A stretch of 61,411 nt of DNA from Anaerolineaceae bacterium UBA1415. Lineage in GTDB: Bacteria; Chloroflexota; Anaerolineae; Anaerolineales; Anaerolineaceae. This document shows, piece after piece, positions 35,263-44,095 of this stretch (positions are counted from its first letter, which is position 1; the number at the start of each line of letters is the position of its first letter). A program made the position numbers and the translations under genes. The notes under the pieces are model-generated. The model ran no database searches, was not told where the DNA came from, and was given only the letters and a program-made list of their open reading frames with translations. The DNA lies in NCBI GenBank assembly GCA_002305635.1, contig DBPR01000016.1, positions 1 to 61,411 of the forward strand. The letters are read 5' to 3'.

Positions 35263-36351
35263 ATGGCGACCAGAAAGAAAACGACTAATCAGAATGACCA
35301 GGCGGATCCCAATATTCAGGAAGCGAAAAAGGCAGTCCTTGACCGCGCCCTGCACGATATCGTCAAAAAATATGGTGAAGGTTCCATCATGCGGCTGGGA
35401 GAAGCCAGCCACATGCAGGTGGAATCAATTCCGACCGGTTCGCTTTCATTGGATATGGCGCTCGGCGTGGGCGGCATCCCCAAAGCCCGCATCACAGAGA
35501 TATTTGGTCCCGAATCCTCTGGTAAGACGACCATCTGCCAGCACATCGTCGCCGAATGCCAGGCTCAGGGCGGCACAGCGGCTTTCATTGATATGGAACA
35601 CGCGCTCGACCCCATCTACGCGGCAAAGTGCGGCGTGAAGATCGACGAACTTCTGATCTCACAACCCGATACCGGCGAGCAAGCCCTTGAAATTGCGGAG
35701 ACGCTGGTCCGTTCCGGAGCCGTTGACCTTGTGATCGTTGACTCTGTCGCAGCCCTTGTGCCTCGCTCCGAAATTGAAGGTGATATGGGCGACGCGACCA
35801 TGGGCGTTCAGGCCCGTTTGATGTCCCAGGCGATGCGCAAACTCTCCGGTGCGATCAGCCAGACCAAAACCGCTGTGGTCTTTACCAACCAATTACGCCA
35901 GAAGATCGGCGTTATCTTCGGGAATCCCGAAACGACTACCGGCGGCAACGCGCTCAAATTCTATGCTTCCGTCCGTTTGGATGTTCGCCGCGTGCAATCG
36001 ATCAAGGTTGGCGCTGAGATCGTTGGCAACCGTGTGCGGGTGCGCGTGATCAAGAACAAGGTCTCCGCCCCCTTCCGCAGCGCCGAGTTTGACATCATGT
36101 ACAACGAAGGCATCTCCAAATCCGGTGACATTCTCGATCTGGGTACCACGCTCGAGGTTATCGAGAAACGCGGCTCTTTCTATTCCTACAAGGAACAACG
36201 TCTGGGCCAGGGCCGCGAAGCCTCCAAGAACTACCTGAGTCAAAATCTGGAAATTCGCCAGGAGATCGAAGATACCATCCGCGGCATGGCCGAATCGGAA
36301 CAATTGAGCCAAACCTTTGATCCCAGTGAAGACGGTATCGACGAAGATTAG
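35263..36351 (+). CDS. recA: Recombinase RecA
   Basis: 362 residues. Walker A 'GPESSGKTT', 'AAFIDMEHALDPIYA', Walker B 'LVIVDSVAALVPRSEIEG', 'MSQAMRKLSGAI' and 'FTNQLRQKIGVIFGNPETT' are standard RecA core motifs. The C-terminus ends in an acidic tail. It forms filaments on single-stranded DNA for repair, recombination and LexA cleavage. The promoter carries a LexA-like box and a strong terminator follows directly, so recA is likely monocistronic. Confidence 0.98.
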   Translation: MATRKKTTNQNDQADPNIQEAKKAVLDRALHDIVKKYGEGSIMRLGEASHMQVESIPTGSLSLDMALGVGGIPKARITEIFGPESSGKTTICQHIVAECQAQGGTAAFIDMEHALDPIYAAKCGVKIDELLISQPDTGEQALEIAETLVRSGAVDLVIVDSVAALVPRSEIEGDMGDATMGVQARLMSQAMRKLSGAISQTKTAVVFTNQLRQKIGVIFGNPETTTGGNALKFYASVRLDVRRVQSIKVGAEIVGNRVRVRVIKNKVSAPFRSAEFDIMYNEGISKSGDILDLGTTLEVIEKRGSFYSYKEQRLGQGREASKNYLSQNLEIRQEIEDTIRGMAESEQLSQTFDPSEDGIDED

Positions 36352-36366
36352 TTGATAAATATGTAG

Positions 36367-36393
36367 AAAGCCGGCTTAGGCCGGCTTTTTCTG
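36367..36393 (+). terminator. Intrinsic terminator of recA
   Basis: 9-bp stem AAAGCCGGC / GCCGGCTTT (36367-36375 with 36380-36388) around a TTAG-centred loop, followed by a T run. It starts 16 bases after the recA stop. Confidence 0.9.
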
Positions 36394-36414
36394 ATTAAAA
36401 GACAGGACAAGCTT

Positions 36415-37389
36415 ATGAAACAAATTAAAACCCAGGATGCTGTCGGCATGGCGTTGGCGCACGACCACACCCAAATCATTCCGGGAAGCTTTAAAGGAGT
36501 TCGTTTTGCCAGGGGTCACATTGTTCAGCCTGAAGACCTTCAGGCCTTGCTTGAAATGGGCAAAGAGACGCTCTATGTTTATGAGCCCCACGAGGGCATG
36601 CTCCATGAAGATGAGGCTGCCTGCCGCCTGCGCGATCTCTGCATGGGCCCGAACCTCTACGCTTCCGAGCCTCACGAGGGCAAGATCGAACTGTTGGCAG
36701 CCTGCGATGGGCTTTTCGCTGCTGACGGTGAGGCGCTCTTCACTCTGAACATGCTCGATCAGATCGTCATTCCTTCCATCAAGAACAATCTTGCCGTTAA
36801 AAAAGGCGACAAGGTCGCGGCCATGCGCGTCGTACCGCTTTTTATCGAAGAAGAACGCATTCGCGAAGCCGAACAGGCGGTTCGTGGCCCGATCTTTCAG
36901 GTCATCCCCTGGCAGAATCTGAAAGCCGCCATCTTGGTAACTGGCAGCGAGATCAAAAAAGGACTCATTCAGGACAGCTTTTCACCGCTCGTGGTTGAAA
37001 AACTATCTCTTTTCCCGGTATCTGTTGAACGGATCGAGCAGGTCGGTGATGTTCTGGAGAATATAAAAAGCGCCATCGAAGAGGCTATTCATTCCGGGAT
37101 CGACCTTGTCCTCTGTACCGGTGGGATGAGTGTTGACCCCGACGATCACACCCCCGAAGCGATCCGTGCCAGCGGAGCGCAGATCGTGACTTACGGCACC
37201 CCGGTTTTCCCCGGCGCGATGTTCATGCTCGGCTATTACCCCAACGGCGCCTGCGTGATGGGCCTGCCGGGTGGGGTTGTTGTCGGGAAAGAAACCATCC
37301 TCAACCTCGTCCTTCCCCGCGTCATCGCCGGGCAAAAGCTGACCAAGCGCGACTTCGCCGCCATGGGGCTGGGTGGACTATTAATCTGA
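36415..37389 (+). CDS. Molybdopterin-binding (MoCF/MoeA-like) protein
   Basis: 324 residues. The C-terminal half is a MoCF-type domain: 'AAILVTGSEIKKGLIQDSF', 'LVLCTGGMSVDPDDHTPEA' and 'YPNGACVMGLPGGVVVGKE'. The N-terminal half ('VGMALAHDHTQIIPGSFKGV') resembles the lead-in of archaeal/clostridial molybdopterin-binding proteins rather than full MoeA, which is about 400 residues. It may take part in Mo/W cofactor insertion, which the aldehyde oxidoreductase-family enzyme further right would need. It stands alone here. Confidence 0.85.
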   Translation: MKQIKTQDAVGMALAHDHTQIIPGSFKGVRFARGHIVQPEDLQALLEMGKETLYVYEPHEGMLHEDEAACRLRDLCMGPNLYASEPHEGKIELLAACDGLFAADGEALFTLNMLDQIVIPSIKNNLAVKKGDKVAAMRVVPLFIEEERIREAEQAVRGPIFQVIPWQNLKAAILVTGSEIKKGLIQDSFSPLVVEKLSLFPVSVERIEQVGDVLENIKSAIEEAIHSGIDLVLCTGGMSVDPDDHTPEAIRASGAQIVTYGTPVFPGAMFMLGYYPNGACVMGLPGGVVVGKETILNLVLPRVIAGQKLTKRDFAAMGLGGLLI

Positions 37390-37700
37390 ACATAATGATC
37401 TATCAATTCTCATTCTTGAATTAATCAGGCTCGTTGCGAAGTGCCCTCGCTGTCAGCTTTTACCTAAACATGAAATTACTTTGATATGTGTTTTTTTGGT
37501 GCATTCTTATGTTACAGGGTTTCGCAAGTTAAATGAAATGGATTGCCTGTCCCTATCCGAAATGGTTCGAGCACCAATTCTCAGTATGGGAAAATCAAGT
37601 TCATGGTATTGTCCCCTTATTGTCAAAACATGTCCACACACTGAGTTATTCCATAAAGCAGGATATTTTGTGGTTTTTTAGTATTCAAAGTTTCGGGCGC

Positions 37701-37760
37701 CTATCGGGGCGGGACCTGTGCGTGGCACGAAGTGCCAGGTACGCTGCGCCCGCCCGTTGG
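37701..37760 (+). repeat. GC-rich palindromic element, long copy
   Basis: GGGGCGGG at the left pairs with CCCGCCCG at the right. Inside is a perfect hairpin TGGCAC-GAA-GTGCCA (37723-37737). It shares its flanks, in inverted orientation, with the element at 37851-37884. Confidence 0.65.
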
Positions 37761-37850
37761 TGTGAAAAATTAAACTTCATATTTCCTTGATTATCTGAGT
37801 TCATCATTTTGGTAGTCATTGATATTCCAGTTATTTTTATCCATTCCTGA

Positions 37851-37884
37851 CAACGGGCGGGCACAGCGGCCCGCCCCTACACCA
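37851..37884 (-). repeat. GC-rich palindromic element, short copy
   Basis: A perfect 8-bp inverted repeat GGGCGGGC / GCCCGCCC (37855-37862 and 37869-37876) with a 6-base loop, flanked by CAAC and CTACACC. It has the look of short mobile REP/MITE-like elements. Confidence 0.65.
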
Positions 37885-38041
37885 GAAAACGTATTTACAT
37901 ATCGATTTCCGATCAAAAATTTGATGATATTAGCTTGAGAAAAGGAGAAACCAAGTTGCAAAAATTTCATACTGAGAATTGCTGTGGTTTGAGCTTTCTA
38001 ATCGAAATAATTCGAAAAATATATTTCAATATTAATAGAAA

Positions 38042-39349
38042 TCAAACCAAATAATCCTCAAAAAACGCCAGCAACTGAACCGGCAGCAAGCCGTGAATGC
38101 GCACGCCGTTTTCTTCATGCTCCAGGCTTCTTACGTGCCCCTTTTCGTGAAACATCGAAACCAAACGTCCTTCGGAATAGGGCAGCAAGACAGAAACGCG
38201 TTCAAATCCCTGCGCGACACCAGCTGAAATGGCGTCTGAAAGCGCTTCGAACCCCATTCTCTCCCTGGCGCTGATGAACAGCGATAGGGGGTCAACCCCA
38301 TCCTTAAGTTCCTTCAGGCTATCCTCATTTAGAAGATCGATCTTGTTATAAACATTCAGGATCGGGATCTCGCCTGCCCCGATCTCTTCCAGCGTTTCCA
38401 AAACCGTTTGGCGTTGACTTTGGGCATTCTCATGGGAACCGTCAATGAGGTGCAAAAGCAGATCCGCTTCGGCGATCTCCTCAAGCGTCGCCCGAAAAGC
38501 CGCCACCAGATCGGTGGGGAGTTTTTGAATGAAACCAACCGTGTCCGTCATCAAAACCGTCTCACCCGTTGGCAATTCCAGCTGCCTGGTGGTTGGGTCC
38601 AGGGTGGCGAAAAGCTGATCCGCGACGTAAATCTGAGCGTCGGTAAGCGCGTTGAGCAAGGTTGACTTGCCCGCGTTGGTGTAACCAACCAATGCCACAA
38701 CGGGAATGTTCGATTTGCGGCGCTGGCTGCGGTGGCGGTTGCGATGTTCGCGCACTTTCTCAAGCTCTTCTTCAAGTTTGTCGATGCGCTTGCTGATCTC
38801 GCGTCTGTCGACTTCCAGCTGGGTTTCCCCAGGCCCACGCAGACCAACCCCGCCCACGCTGCCGCTGCGGCCAGAGGCGCCGCCCGTCTGTCGGGCGAGA
38901 TGCGTCCAGGCGCGCGTAAGACGCGGCAGGCGATACTTGTATTGCGCCAGCTCAACCTGCAGCATGCCTTCACGCGTGTCCGCGTGCTGCGCGAAAATAT
39001 CGAGGATCAGCGCGGTGCGGTCCAATATCTTGTAATCGCGTGGAAACTCCTTTTCCAGCTCCCGTTGGTGACGCGGCGAGAGCTCATCGTCAAAAAGGAT
39101 CACTTTGGCATTCAATTCTTCTGCAAGAAGTTTCAGCTCTTCGAGCTTTCCCTTGCCGATATAAGTGCGCGAATTGGGTTTACTCAGGTTTTGCGTGATG
39201 GAACCGACCACTTCGATCCCGGCCGTTTCAGCCAGCATTTCAAGTTCCTGCAGGCTGTCTTCAACGGATAAAGTCTGGTGGGTCTCCGGCCCAAGCCGAA
39301 CACCCACCATAATTGCAAGTTCAGTTATTTCTTCGGTAATAAAATTCAA
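38042..39349 (-). CDS. hflX: GTPase HflX
   Basis: 435 residues. The N-terminal HflX domain has 'LLAEELNAKVILFDDELSP' and 'DRTALILDIFAQHADTREG'. A Gly-rich linker ('GGVGLRGPGETQLEVDRR') and a helical coiled coil follow, then the GTPase domain with 'VGYTNAGKSTLLNAL' (G1), 'DTVGFIQKLPTDLVAAF' (G3) and 'YNKIDLL' (G4). It binds the 50S subunit and splits stalled ribosomes. It follows the aminotransferase gene after 19 bases. Confidence 0.97.
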   Translation of the reverse strand: MNFITEEITELAIMVGVRLGPETHQTLSVEDSLQELEMLAETAGIEVVGSITQNLSKPNSRTYIGKGKLEELKLLAEELNAKVILFDDELSPRHQRELEKEFPRDYKILDRTALILDIFAQHADTREGMLQVELAQYKYRLPRLTRAWTHLARQTGGASGRSGSVGGVGLRGPGETQLEVDRREISKRIDKLEEELEKVREHRNRHRSQRRKSNIPVVALVGYTNAGKSTLLNALTDAQIYVADQLFATLDPTTRQLELPTGETVLMTDTVGFIQKLPTDLVAAFRATLEEIAEADLLLHLIDGSHENAQSQRQTVLETLEEIGAGEIPILNVYNKIDLLNEDSLKELKDGVDPLSLFISARERMGFEALSDAISAGVAQGFERVSVLLPYSEGRLVSMFHEKGHVRSLEHEENGVRIHGLLPVQLLAFFEDYLV

Positions 39350-39368
39350 TTTTCTTGTTTAGCTCCGC

Positions 39369-40541
39369 TTATTGCTTCGCGATCCAGGCCTTGAGGCGGT
39401 CGATCGCTTCGGCAATGCGGTCCGTGGGGATAACGATCGAGATGCGAATGTAATCCTTTCCACTGGGACCGTAAACAACGCCCGGAGTCATGCTTACGCC
39501 TGTATCATTGAGCAGGTCCGCACAGAACTTTACCGGATCATTGAATTTGGGCGGTAATTTTGCCCAGACGTAAAGCGCTGCTTTAGGCAGATCAACCTCG
39601 AATCCCGCTTCTTTCAAACCCTGGTAGACGACATTGCGTCTTTCTTCGTAGATCTTGTTGCGGCCTTCCAGCCAGGATTGATCAGAGGTCAGGGCTGCCT
39701 GACCAGCATCCATGATGGGCATAAAGATCGATGAGTCGATCTGGCTCTTATAGTTTGCCAGCAATCGGATGGCTTCCTTATTGCCAACCGCCATACCAAT
39801 ACGCCAGCCAGCCATGTTATAGGTCTTGGAAAGGGAATTAAACTCCACCGCGACGTCTTTCGCGCCTTCGACCTCGAGAATGCTTGGGGCTTCGTAGCCA
39901 TCGAAACAGAGATCGCAGTAAGGGGCATCATGCGCGATGAGAATGTCATATTTTTTAGCAAAATCGACAGCTTTCTTGTAGAAATCCAGCCCCGCGACGG
40001 CACCAGTCGGGTTATTGGGGTAGTTTAGCCACATGATCTTGGCTTCTTTGGCAACTTCTTCGGAAATGGCGTCAAAGTCTGGCAGGAAGTCGTTCTCCTT
40101 CAGCAATGGCATAAAATGATAGCGCGCGTCGGCAAGTTTGGCGCCGGAAAGATAGACCGGATAATAAGGATCGGGCAAAAGCACCATATCTCCGGGGTTC
40201 AGGAAGGTGTGATTAAGGTTGAAAAGACCCTCTTTTGAGCCGATCAAAGCCAAAGCTTCGGTATTGGGATCAATATCGACGTCAAAACGACGTTTGTAAT
40301 AGGTACTGACCGCTTTGAGGAAACCAGGCGAGCCACCGGCAGGTGAGTAGCCGTGTTTTTTAGGATTTCTGGCAGATTCGACCATGGTCTCAATGATGAA
40401 GCTGGCAGGAGGTAGATCAGGCGACCCCATATCGAGGCGGATGATATCCATACCTTTTGCCTGAAGTTCCGCAATGACGGTTTTCAGACCGGCGAAAAAA
40501 TAAGGTTTCAAATTTGCCACAGTTTTGGATGGTTGTTTCAT
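39369..40541 (-). CDS. PLP-dependent aminotransferase, LL-DAP aminotransferase-like
   Basis: 390 residues of fold-type I, class I/II. 'LDMGSPDLPP' near the N-terminus, 'WLNYPNNPTGAVA', 'AHDAPYCDLCFDGY' and the PLP-lysine segment 'SLSKTYNMAGWRIG' are clear. The 'MGSPDLPP' and 'GPSGKDYIRIS' segments resemble LL-diaminopimelate aminotransferases and related alanine/aspartate enzymes, but substrate choice cannot be read from the sequence. The promoter region carries a TATAAT and an inverted repeat. Confidence 0.88.
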   Translation of the reverse strand: MKQPSKTVANLKPYFFAGLKTVIAELQAKGMDIIRLDMGSPDLPPASFIIETMVESARNPKKHGYSPAGGSPGFLKAVSTYYKRRFDVDIDPNTEALALIGSKEGLFNLNHTFLNPGDMVLLPDPYYPVYLSGAKLADARYHFMPLLKENDFLPDFDAISEEVAKEAKIMWLNYPNNPTGAVAGLDFYKKAVDFAKKYDILIAHDAPYCDLCFDGYEAPSILEVEGAKDVAVEFNSLSKTYNMAGWRIGMAVGNKEAIRLLANYKSQIDSSIFMPIMDAGQAALTSDQSWLEGRNKIYEERRNVVYQGLKEAGFEVDLPKAALYVWAKLPPKFNDPVKFCADLLNDTGVSMTPGVVYGPSGKDYIRISIVIPTDRIAEAIDRLKAWIAKQ

Positions 40542-40564
40542 ATCTCTCTCCTTCGTTTTTCTTC

Positions 40565-40570
40565 ATTATA
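40565..40570 (-). promoter_or_regulatory. -10 element upstream of the aminotransferase gene
   Basis: TATAAT on the minus strand, 23 bases before the ATG, with a GGAGAG ribosome site between. No good -35 is seen. Confidence 0.45.
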
Positions 40571-40736
40571 AGCCAGGTTCAGGGAATTTGTTGCACTTCG
40601 AACACGAAGTTCTTTGCATAGATCGAATGCGCCTTGATCCCATCTTGAAAGGTAAAACAATCAACCTATTGCTTGCTGAATTTCTAAAAACAAATTCTCC
40701 CTGAAGTTTCATAAACTACAAATCAAAATCATCAGG

Positions 40737-40742
40737 TATAAT
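40737..40742 (+). promoter_or_regulatory. -10 element upstream of rpoN
   Basis: TATAAT, 38 bases before the rpoN ATG, predicting a leader of about 32 bases with a GAGGA ribosome site. The -35 region (40714-40719) does not match TTGACA. Confidence 0.45.
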
Positions 40743-40780
40743 TCTTGCACAAGGCAAAATCGCCCTGTTGCGAGGATAGA

Positions 40781-42193
40781 ATGCTTCAACACCAATGGCA
40801 AGTAACTTCCACTACGACATCAGCTCATCTGGCTCAAACGATGACATTGCTGAGCATGACCGCTGCTGAACTGCAGGAAAAGATCGAATCTGAGCTATCG
40901 AACAATCCCGCTCTTGATCTGGTGGAAGAAAGACGCTGCCCGATGTGCAAACGCTTGCTGCCGCCCAGCGGTCCCTGTCCAATTTGCAGCCAACCCATGT
41001 CAGAAACCTCTGATGATCCGATCGTCTTTATTTCACCCCGTGAAGATTTTTATACCGGCAGCCTCGCAAGCAGCCATGAGATACCAGACGAACCCTACGC
41101 GTCAGAATCCATCGATCTGCCCAGTTATGTACTGCGCCAGGCGGCTGCCGATCTGCGGCCTGAAGACCGCATGCTGGCTGCCTATATCCTCAACCATCTC
41201 GATGAGGACGGTTTTTTGACCATCAGCGTGCTGGAAATTGCCCGCTATCATCACCGCCTTCCCAGTGAGATCGAGGAAGTCATCGCCCTTCTGAAACGCT
41301 GTGAGCCGATAGGGGTTTGTTCTTCCACGCCGGGCGAAGCCATGTTGGCGCAGATCGAAAGCCTCTCTGAAGTAATGCCGATCCCGGACCTGAGCCGCGA
41401 GATCGTTCGAGACCACCTGCAGCAGGTTAGCCAGCATCATTACAACGAAATCGCCAAACAGCTAAAAACCAGCGTAAAACAAGTGCAGTTGGTGGCAACT
41501 TTCATCGTCGAAAACCTCAATCCTTTTCCCGCCCGCGCCCATTGGGGCGACGTTCGCAATCCGAGCGGCAGCAGTTCAGAGGTTTATCATCAGCCAGATG
41601 TATTGGTTTATTACCTGAATGACAAACCCGGCAACCCTTTGGTGGTCGAGATCATCCTGCCTGTGCGCGGCACACTGAGGGTCAATCCACTCTTTAAAGA
41701 ATCAATGAAATCCGTCGGTGAAGAACAATCCAGCGAATGGAAAGATGACATTGACAAAGCGAACCTGTTGATCAAGTGCATCCAACAGCGTTCCAACGCG
41801 ATGAAGCTTTTGCTTGAGAAACTCGTTGTCATTCAAAAGGGTTACATCACCGGCAGCGACAAAGACATGGTGGCGCTCACCCGGGCGACAATTGCGCAGG
41901 AACTGGAACTGCACGAGTCGACAATTTCAAGAGCAGTTTCCGGGAAAACGATCCAACTTCCAAACAGGAAGATCGTTCCCCTGGCGATTTTTTTCGACCG
42001 CAGCCTTTCGATCCGCACGATCATCAAGGAAATGATCGAACACGAAACCACGCCTCTCAGTGATACCGAGATCAAAGAGCGGCTCGAAAAGGATGGCATT
42101 ACCATTGCCCGCCGCACGGTTGCCAAATACCGTTCAATGGAAGGGATCCTGCCAACCCATTTGCGTCAAAAAAGCCCAGGCTCTTCAGGATAA
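40781..42193 (+). CDS. rpoN: RNA polymerase sigma-54 factor with Cys4 insertion
   Basis: 470 residues. Region I is intact ('LLSMTAAELQEKIESELSNN'). Region III follows, with the core-binding part at about 105-250. The HTH segment is 'HESTISRAVSGKTIQLPN' and the RpoN box is 'ARRTVAKYR'. Between region I and the core-binding domain lies 'CPMCKRLLPPSGPCPIC' (Cys53, 56, 66, 69), a zinc-ribbon-like Cys4 not expected in sigma-54. I chose ATG 40781, with a GAGGA site upstream, over an in-frame ATG 12 codons earlier. A histidine kinase and an NtrC-like activator follow in the same operon, so the regulators of this sigma factor are encoded with it. Confidence 0.95.
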   Translation: MLQHQWQVTSTTTSAHLAQTMTLLSMTAAELQEKIESELSNNPALDLVEERRCPMCKRLLPPSGPCPICSQPMSETSDDPIVFISPREDFYTGSLASSHEIPDEPYASESIDLPSYVLRQAAADLRPEDRMLAAYILNHLDEDGFLTISVLEIARYHHRLPSEIEEVIALLKRCEPIGVCSSTPGEAMLAQIESLSEVMPIPDLSREIVRDHLQQVSQHHYNEIAKQLKTSVKQVQLVATFIVENLNPFPARAHWGDVRNPSGSSSEVYHQPDVLVYYLNDKPGNPLVVEIILPVRGTLRVNPLFKESMKSVGEEQSSEWKDDIDKANLLIKCIQQRSNAMKLLLEKLVVIQKGYITGSDKDMVALTRATIAQELELHESTISRAVSGKTIQLPNRKIVPLAIFFDRSLSIRTIIKEMIEHETTPLSDTEIKERLEKDGITIARRTVAKYRSMEGILPTHLRQKSPGSSG

Positions 42194-42196
42194 GCC

Positions 42197-44095
42197 GTGG
42201 AAAACATCCCATCCAGCCTGTTGTATATTCAGTCTCTGATCGATCTGATCTCAGAGCCTGCCTTTGTTTACCTGCGCACGGAAGACAGGCTGTTCAAAGC
42301 CAATGCAGCATTTCACGAACTGAGCGGTTACAACACCAACGACCTTCTTACGCTGCGGCTTTCTTCACTTTTGCCGGAAGACCCGGACACCAACCCAACC
42401 ACTGGCAAAGCCCGACCCGCGCTTTTTCATCGGGCGGACGGTGAGTTGTTTTTTGTTCTGCTTAAAATTGTTTCTCTCAGCCCAACCAATCAGATCGTCT
42501 TGCTCGTCCTGACCCCTCAAGTTGAAGAAAACCCGATCCGCCAGGACCTGCTGAATCAGGAATATCGCTACGACAACCTCAAACTGCTATCCAGGATCGC
42601 GGAACAAAAAACTGTCCAGGCTGTTTACCAAATCGCCACCGAAATCATCGATCAGGTGGTAGGGCCGCAGCAGTTGTTGGCTTACGAAGTTGAAGGTGAT
42701 AATTTTGTCTCAATCACTTCGCCGATCCCACACGCTGTATTTCCCGATGAACTCAAATCCACAGATATTACTCCGACTACCACGACAACATTTTGGCGTG
42801 AAGGCAAAGCAACGCAAAACAACCTGGAAAAGCATGCCTGCGATGAGGGCATGAGTTACCTCATTACCGCAGCAATGCCATCAAAAGACGGGGTTCAGGG
42901 CCTTTTCGTGCTCGGAGGTCACGGCAATCCGCCAGACCTCGAAGACCTGCGCTATTTAAACTTGCTCGGGGCTCAATGCGGTGCCGCGATCAGTAACCTA
43001 TCACTGCTGGATAATGCCCGCTCAACACTTCGAAAAGTACGTCACATCGCTGCCATCCAGCAAAGGATCACCGATAACCTGGAAGAGGGCATCATCATCC
43101 TGACCCCCGATCTGCGCATCACAGAAATGAATCCAGCCGCAGAAAACATGTTGGGCTATGCCAGTTTGGAGGTCTTCCAACAGGATGTTGAGATGGTATT
43201 GATCGGCAGTGAAACTTTGCCAAATCTTTATAAAAGCGCGCAGCAAGGCATCCCCATCAGCAGCGACATCCGGCTGAATCATCGCAACGGAATTGACTTC
43301 CCGGCACAGTCATTATGCCTGCCAGTCATGGAAAACGAGACCGTAAAGAGCATTGTTTTGATCCTGCGTGATATCAGTAAGACCGAAAAGATCCGTCAGC
43401 ATACCCAACAACTCGAACAACGGGCCTTTTTAGGCGAATTCGCCGCCATTTTTGCTCACGAAGTCAAAAATCCGATTAATAGCATTGCCACAGGGCTGCA
43501 ACTGCTCGGCATGCAATTACAAGCCAATACGCCCCAGGCGGAGTGGGTTGAACGTCTTCAAAACGACTGCCAACGGTTGAAGCATCTGGTAAATTCGACC
43601 TTATCTTTCTCCAAACCGGTTGAATACCAACCGCAGCCGCTGGACTTAAGGAACATCATCCCTTTGATCCTTGAGAAATGGTCTCCACGAATGGCTCATC
43701 TGAAAATTAATTATGACTTTAACGCGCCAGAGGAGCTTATCCTCGTTAAAGCCGATCCCAGACCCATCGAACAAGTTTTTACCAACCTGATCACCAACGC
43801 GATCCAGGCCATGGAAGAAAAAGGCGGCAGCCTGAATGTCAAAATTAACCTTGCCGATCCACAAACGATCCCCCCACAATGTGAGATAATAGTTGCGGAT
43901 TCGGGCCCTGGGATCCCGGACGATGTCATTGATCACATCTTCGAGCCCTTCCTGACGACAAAAGGCAGCGGCACTGGTTTGGGTCTGGCGATCACAAAAC
44001 GCATTGTTACCGCGCATGAAGGTAGCATGTTTGTAGAAAGTTTTCCGGGAGGAAGCATGTTCCATGTTTTGCTCCCTTTGTGGAAAGAGGAATAA
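42197..44095 (+). CDS. NtrB-like soluble sensor histidine kinase (PAS-GAF-PAS)
   Basis: 632 residues, no membrane helix. An N-terminal PAS ('FVYLRTEDRLFKANAAFHEL') is followed by a GAF-like domain (about 140-270), a second PAS ('EEGIIILTPDLRITEMNPA'), the H-box 'FAHEVKNPINSIATG' with His421, and an ATPase domain with 'NLITNAIQAME', 'VADSGPGIPDD' and 'GTGLGLAITK'. The start is GTG at 42197, 3 bases after the rpoN stop, with an AGGAT site. The stop touches the start of the NtrC-like gene. It should phosphorylate that regulator in response to a cytosolic signal. Confidence 0.93.
   Translation: MENIPSSLLYIQSLIDLISEPAFVYLRTEDRLFKANAAFHELSGYNTNDLLTLRLSSLLPEDPDTNPTTGKARPALFHRADGELFFVLLKIVSLSPTNQIVLLVLTPQVEENPIRQDLLNQEYRYDNLKLLSRIAEQKTVQAVYQIATEIIDQVVGPQQLLAYEVEGDNFVSITSPIPHAVFPDELKSTDITPTTTTTFWREGKATQNNLEKHACDEGMSYLITAAMPSKDGVQGLFVLGGHGNPPDLEDLRYLNLLGAQCGAAISNLSLLDNARSTLRKVRHIAAIQQRITDNLEEGIIILTPDLRITEMNPAAENMLGYASLEVFQQDVEMVLIGSETLPNLYKSAQQGIPISSDIRLNHRNGIDFPAQSLCLPVMENETVKSIVLILRDISKTEKIRQHTQQLEQRAFLGEFAAIFAHEVKNPINSIATGLQLLGMQLQANTPQAEWVERLQNDCQRLKHLVNSTLSFSKPVEYQPQPLDLRNIIPLILEKWSPRMAHLKINYDFNAPEELILVKADPRPIEQVFTNLITNAIQAMEEKGGSLNVKINLADPQTIPPQCEIIVADSGPGIPDDVIDHIFEPFLTTKGSGTGLGLAITKRIVTAHEGSMFVESFPGGSMFHVLLPLWKEE

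Larger units (their letters stand above)
37390..38041. other. Long intergenic region with palindromic repeats
   Basis: About 650 bases, lower in GC than its surroundings except for two GC-rich palindromic elements. Small open frames here lack ribosome sites and family similarity, so I call no gene. The region separates convergent transcription units. Confidence 0.6.

Noticed and set aside
37481..37790. Two small plus-strand open frames in the long intergenic gap
   Set aside because: They overlap each other in different frames, run into a palindromic repeat, lack ribosome sites and resemble no family.
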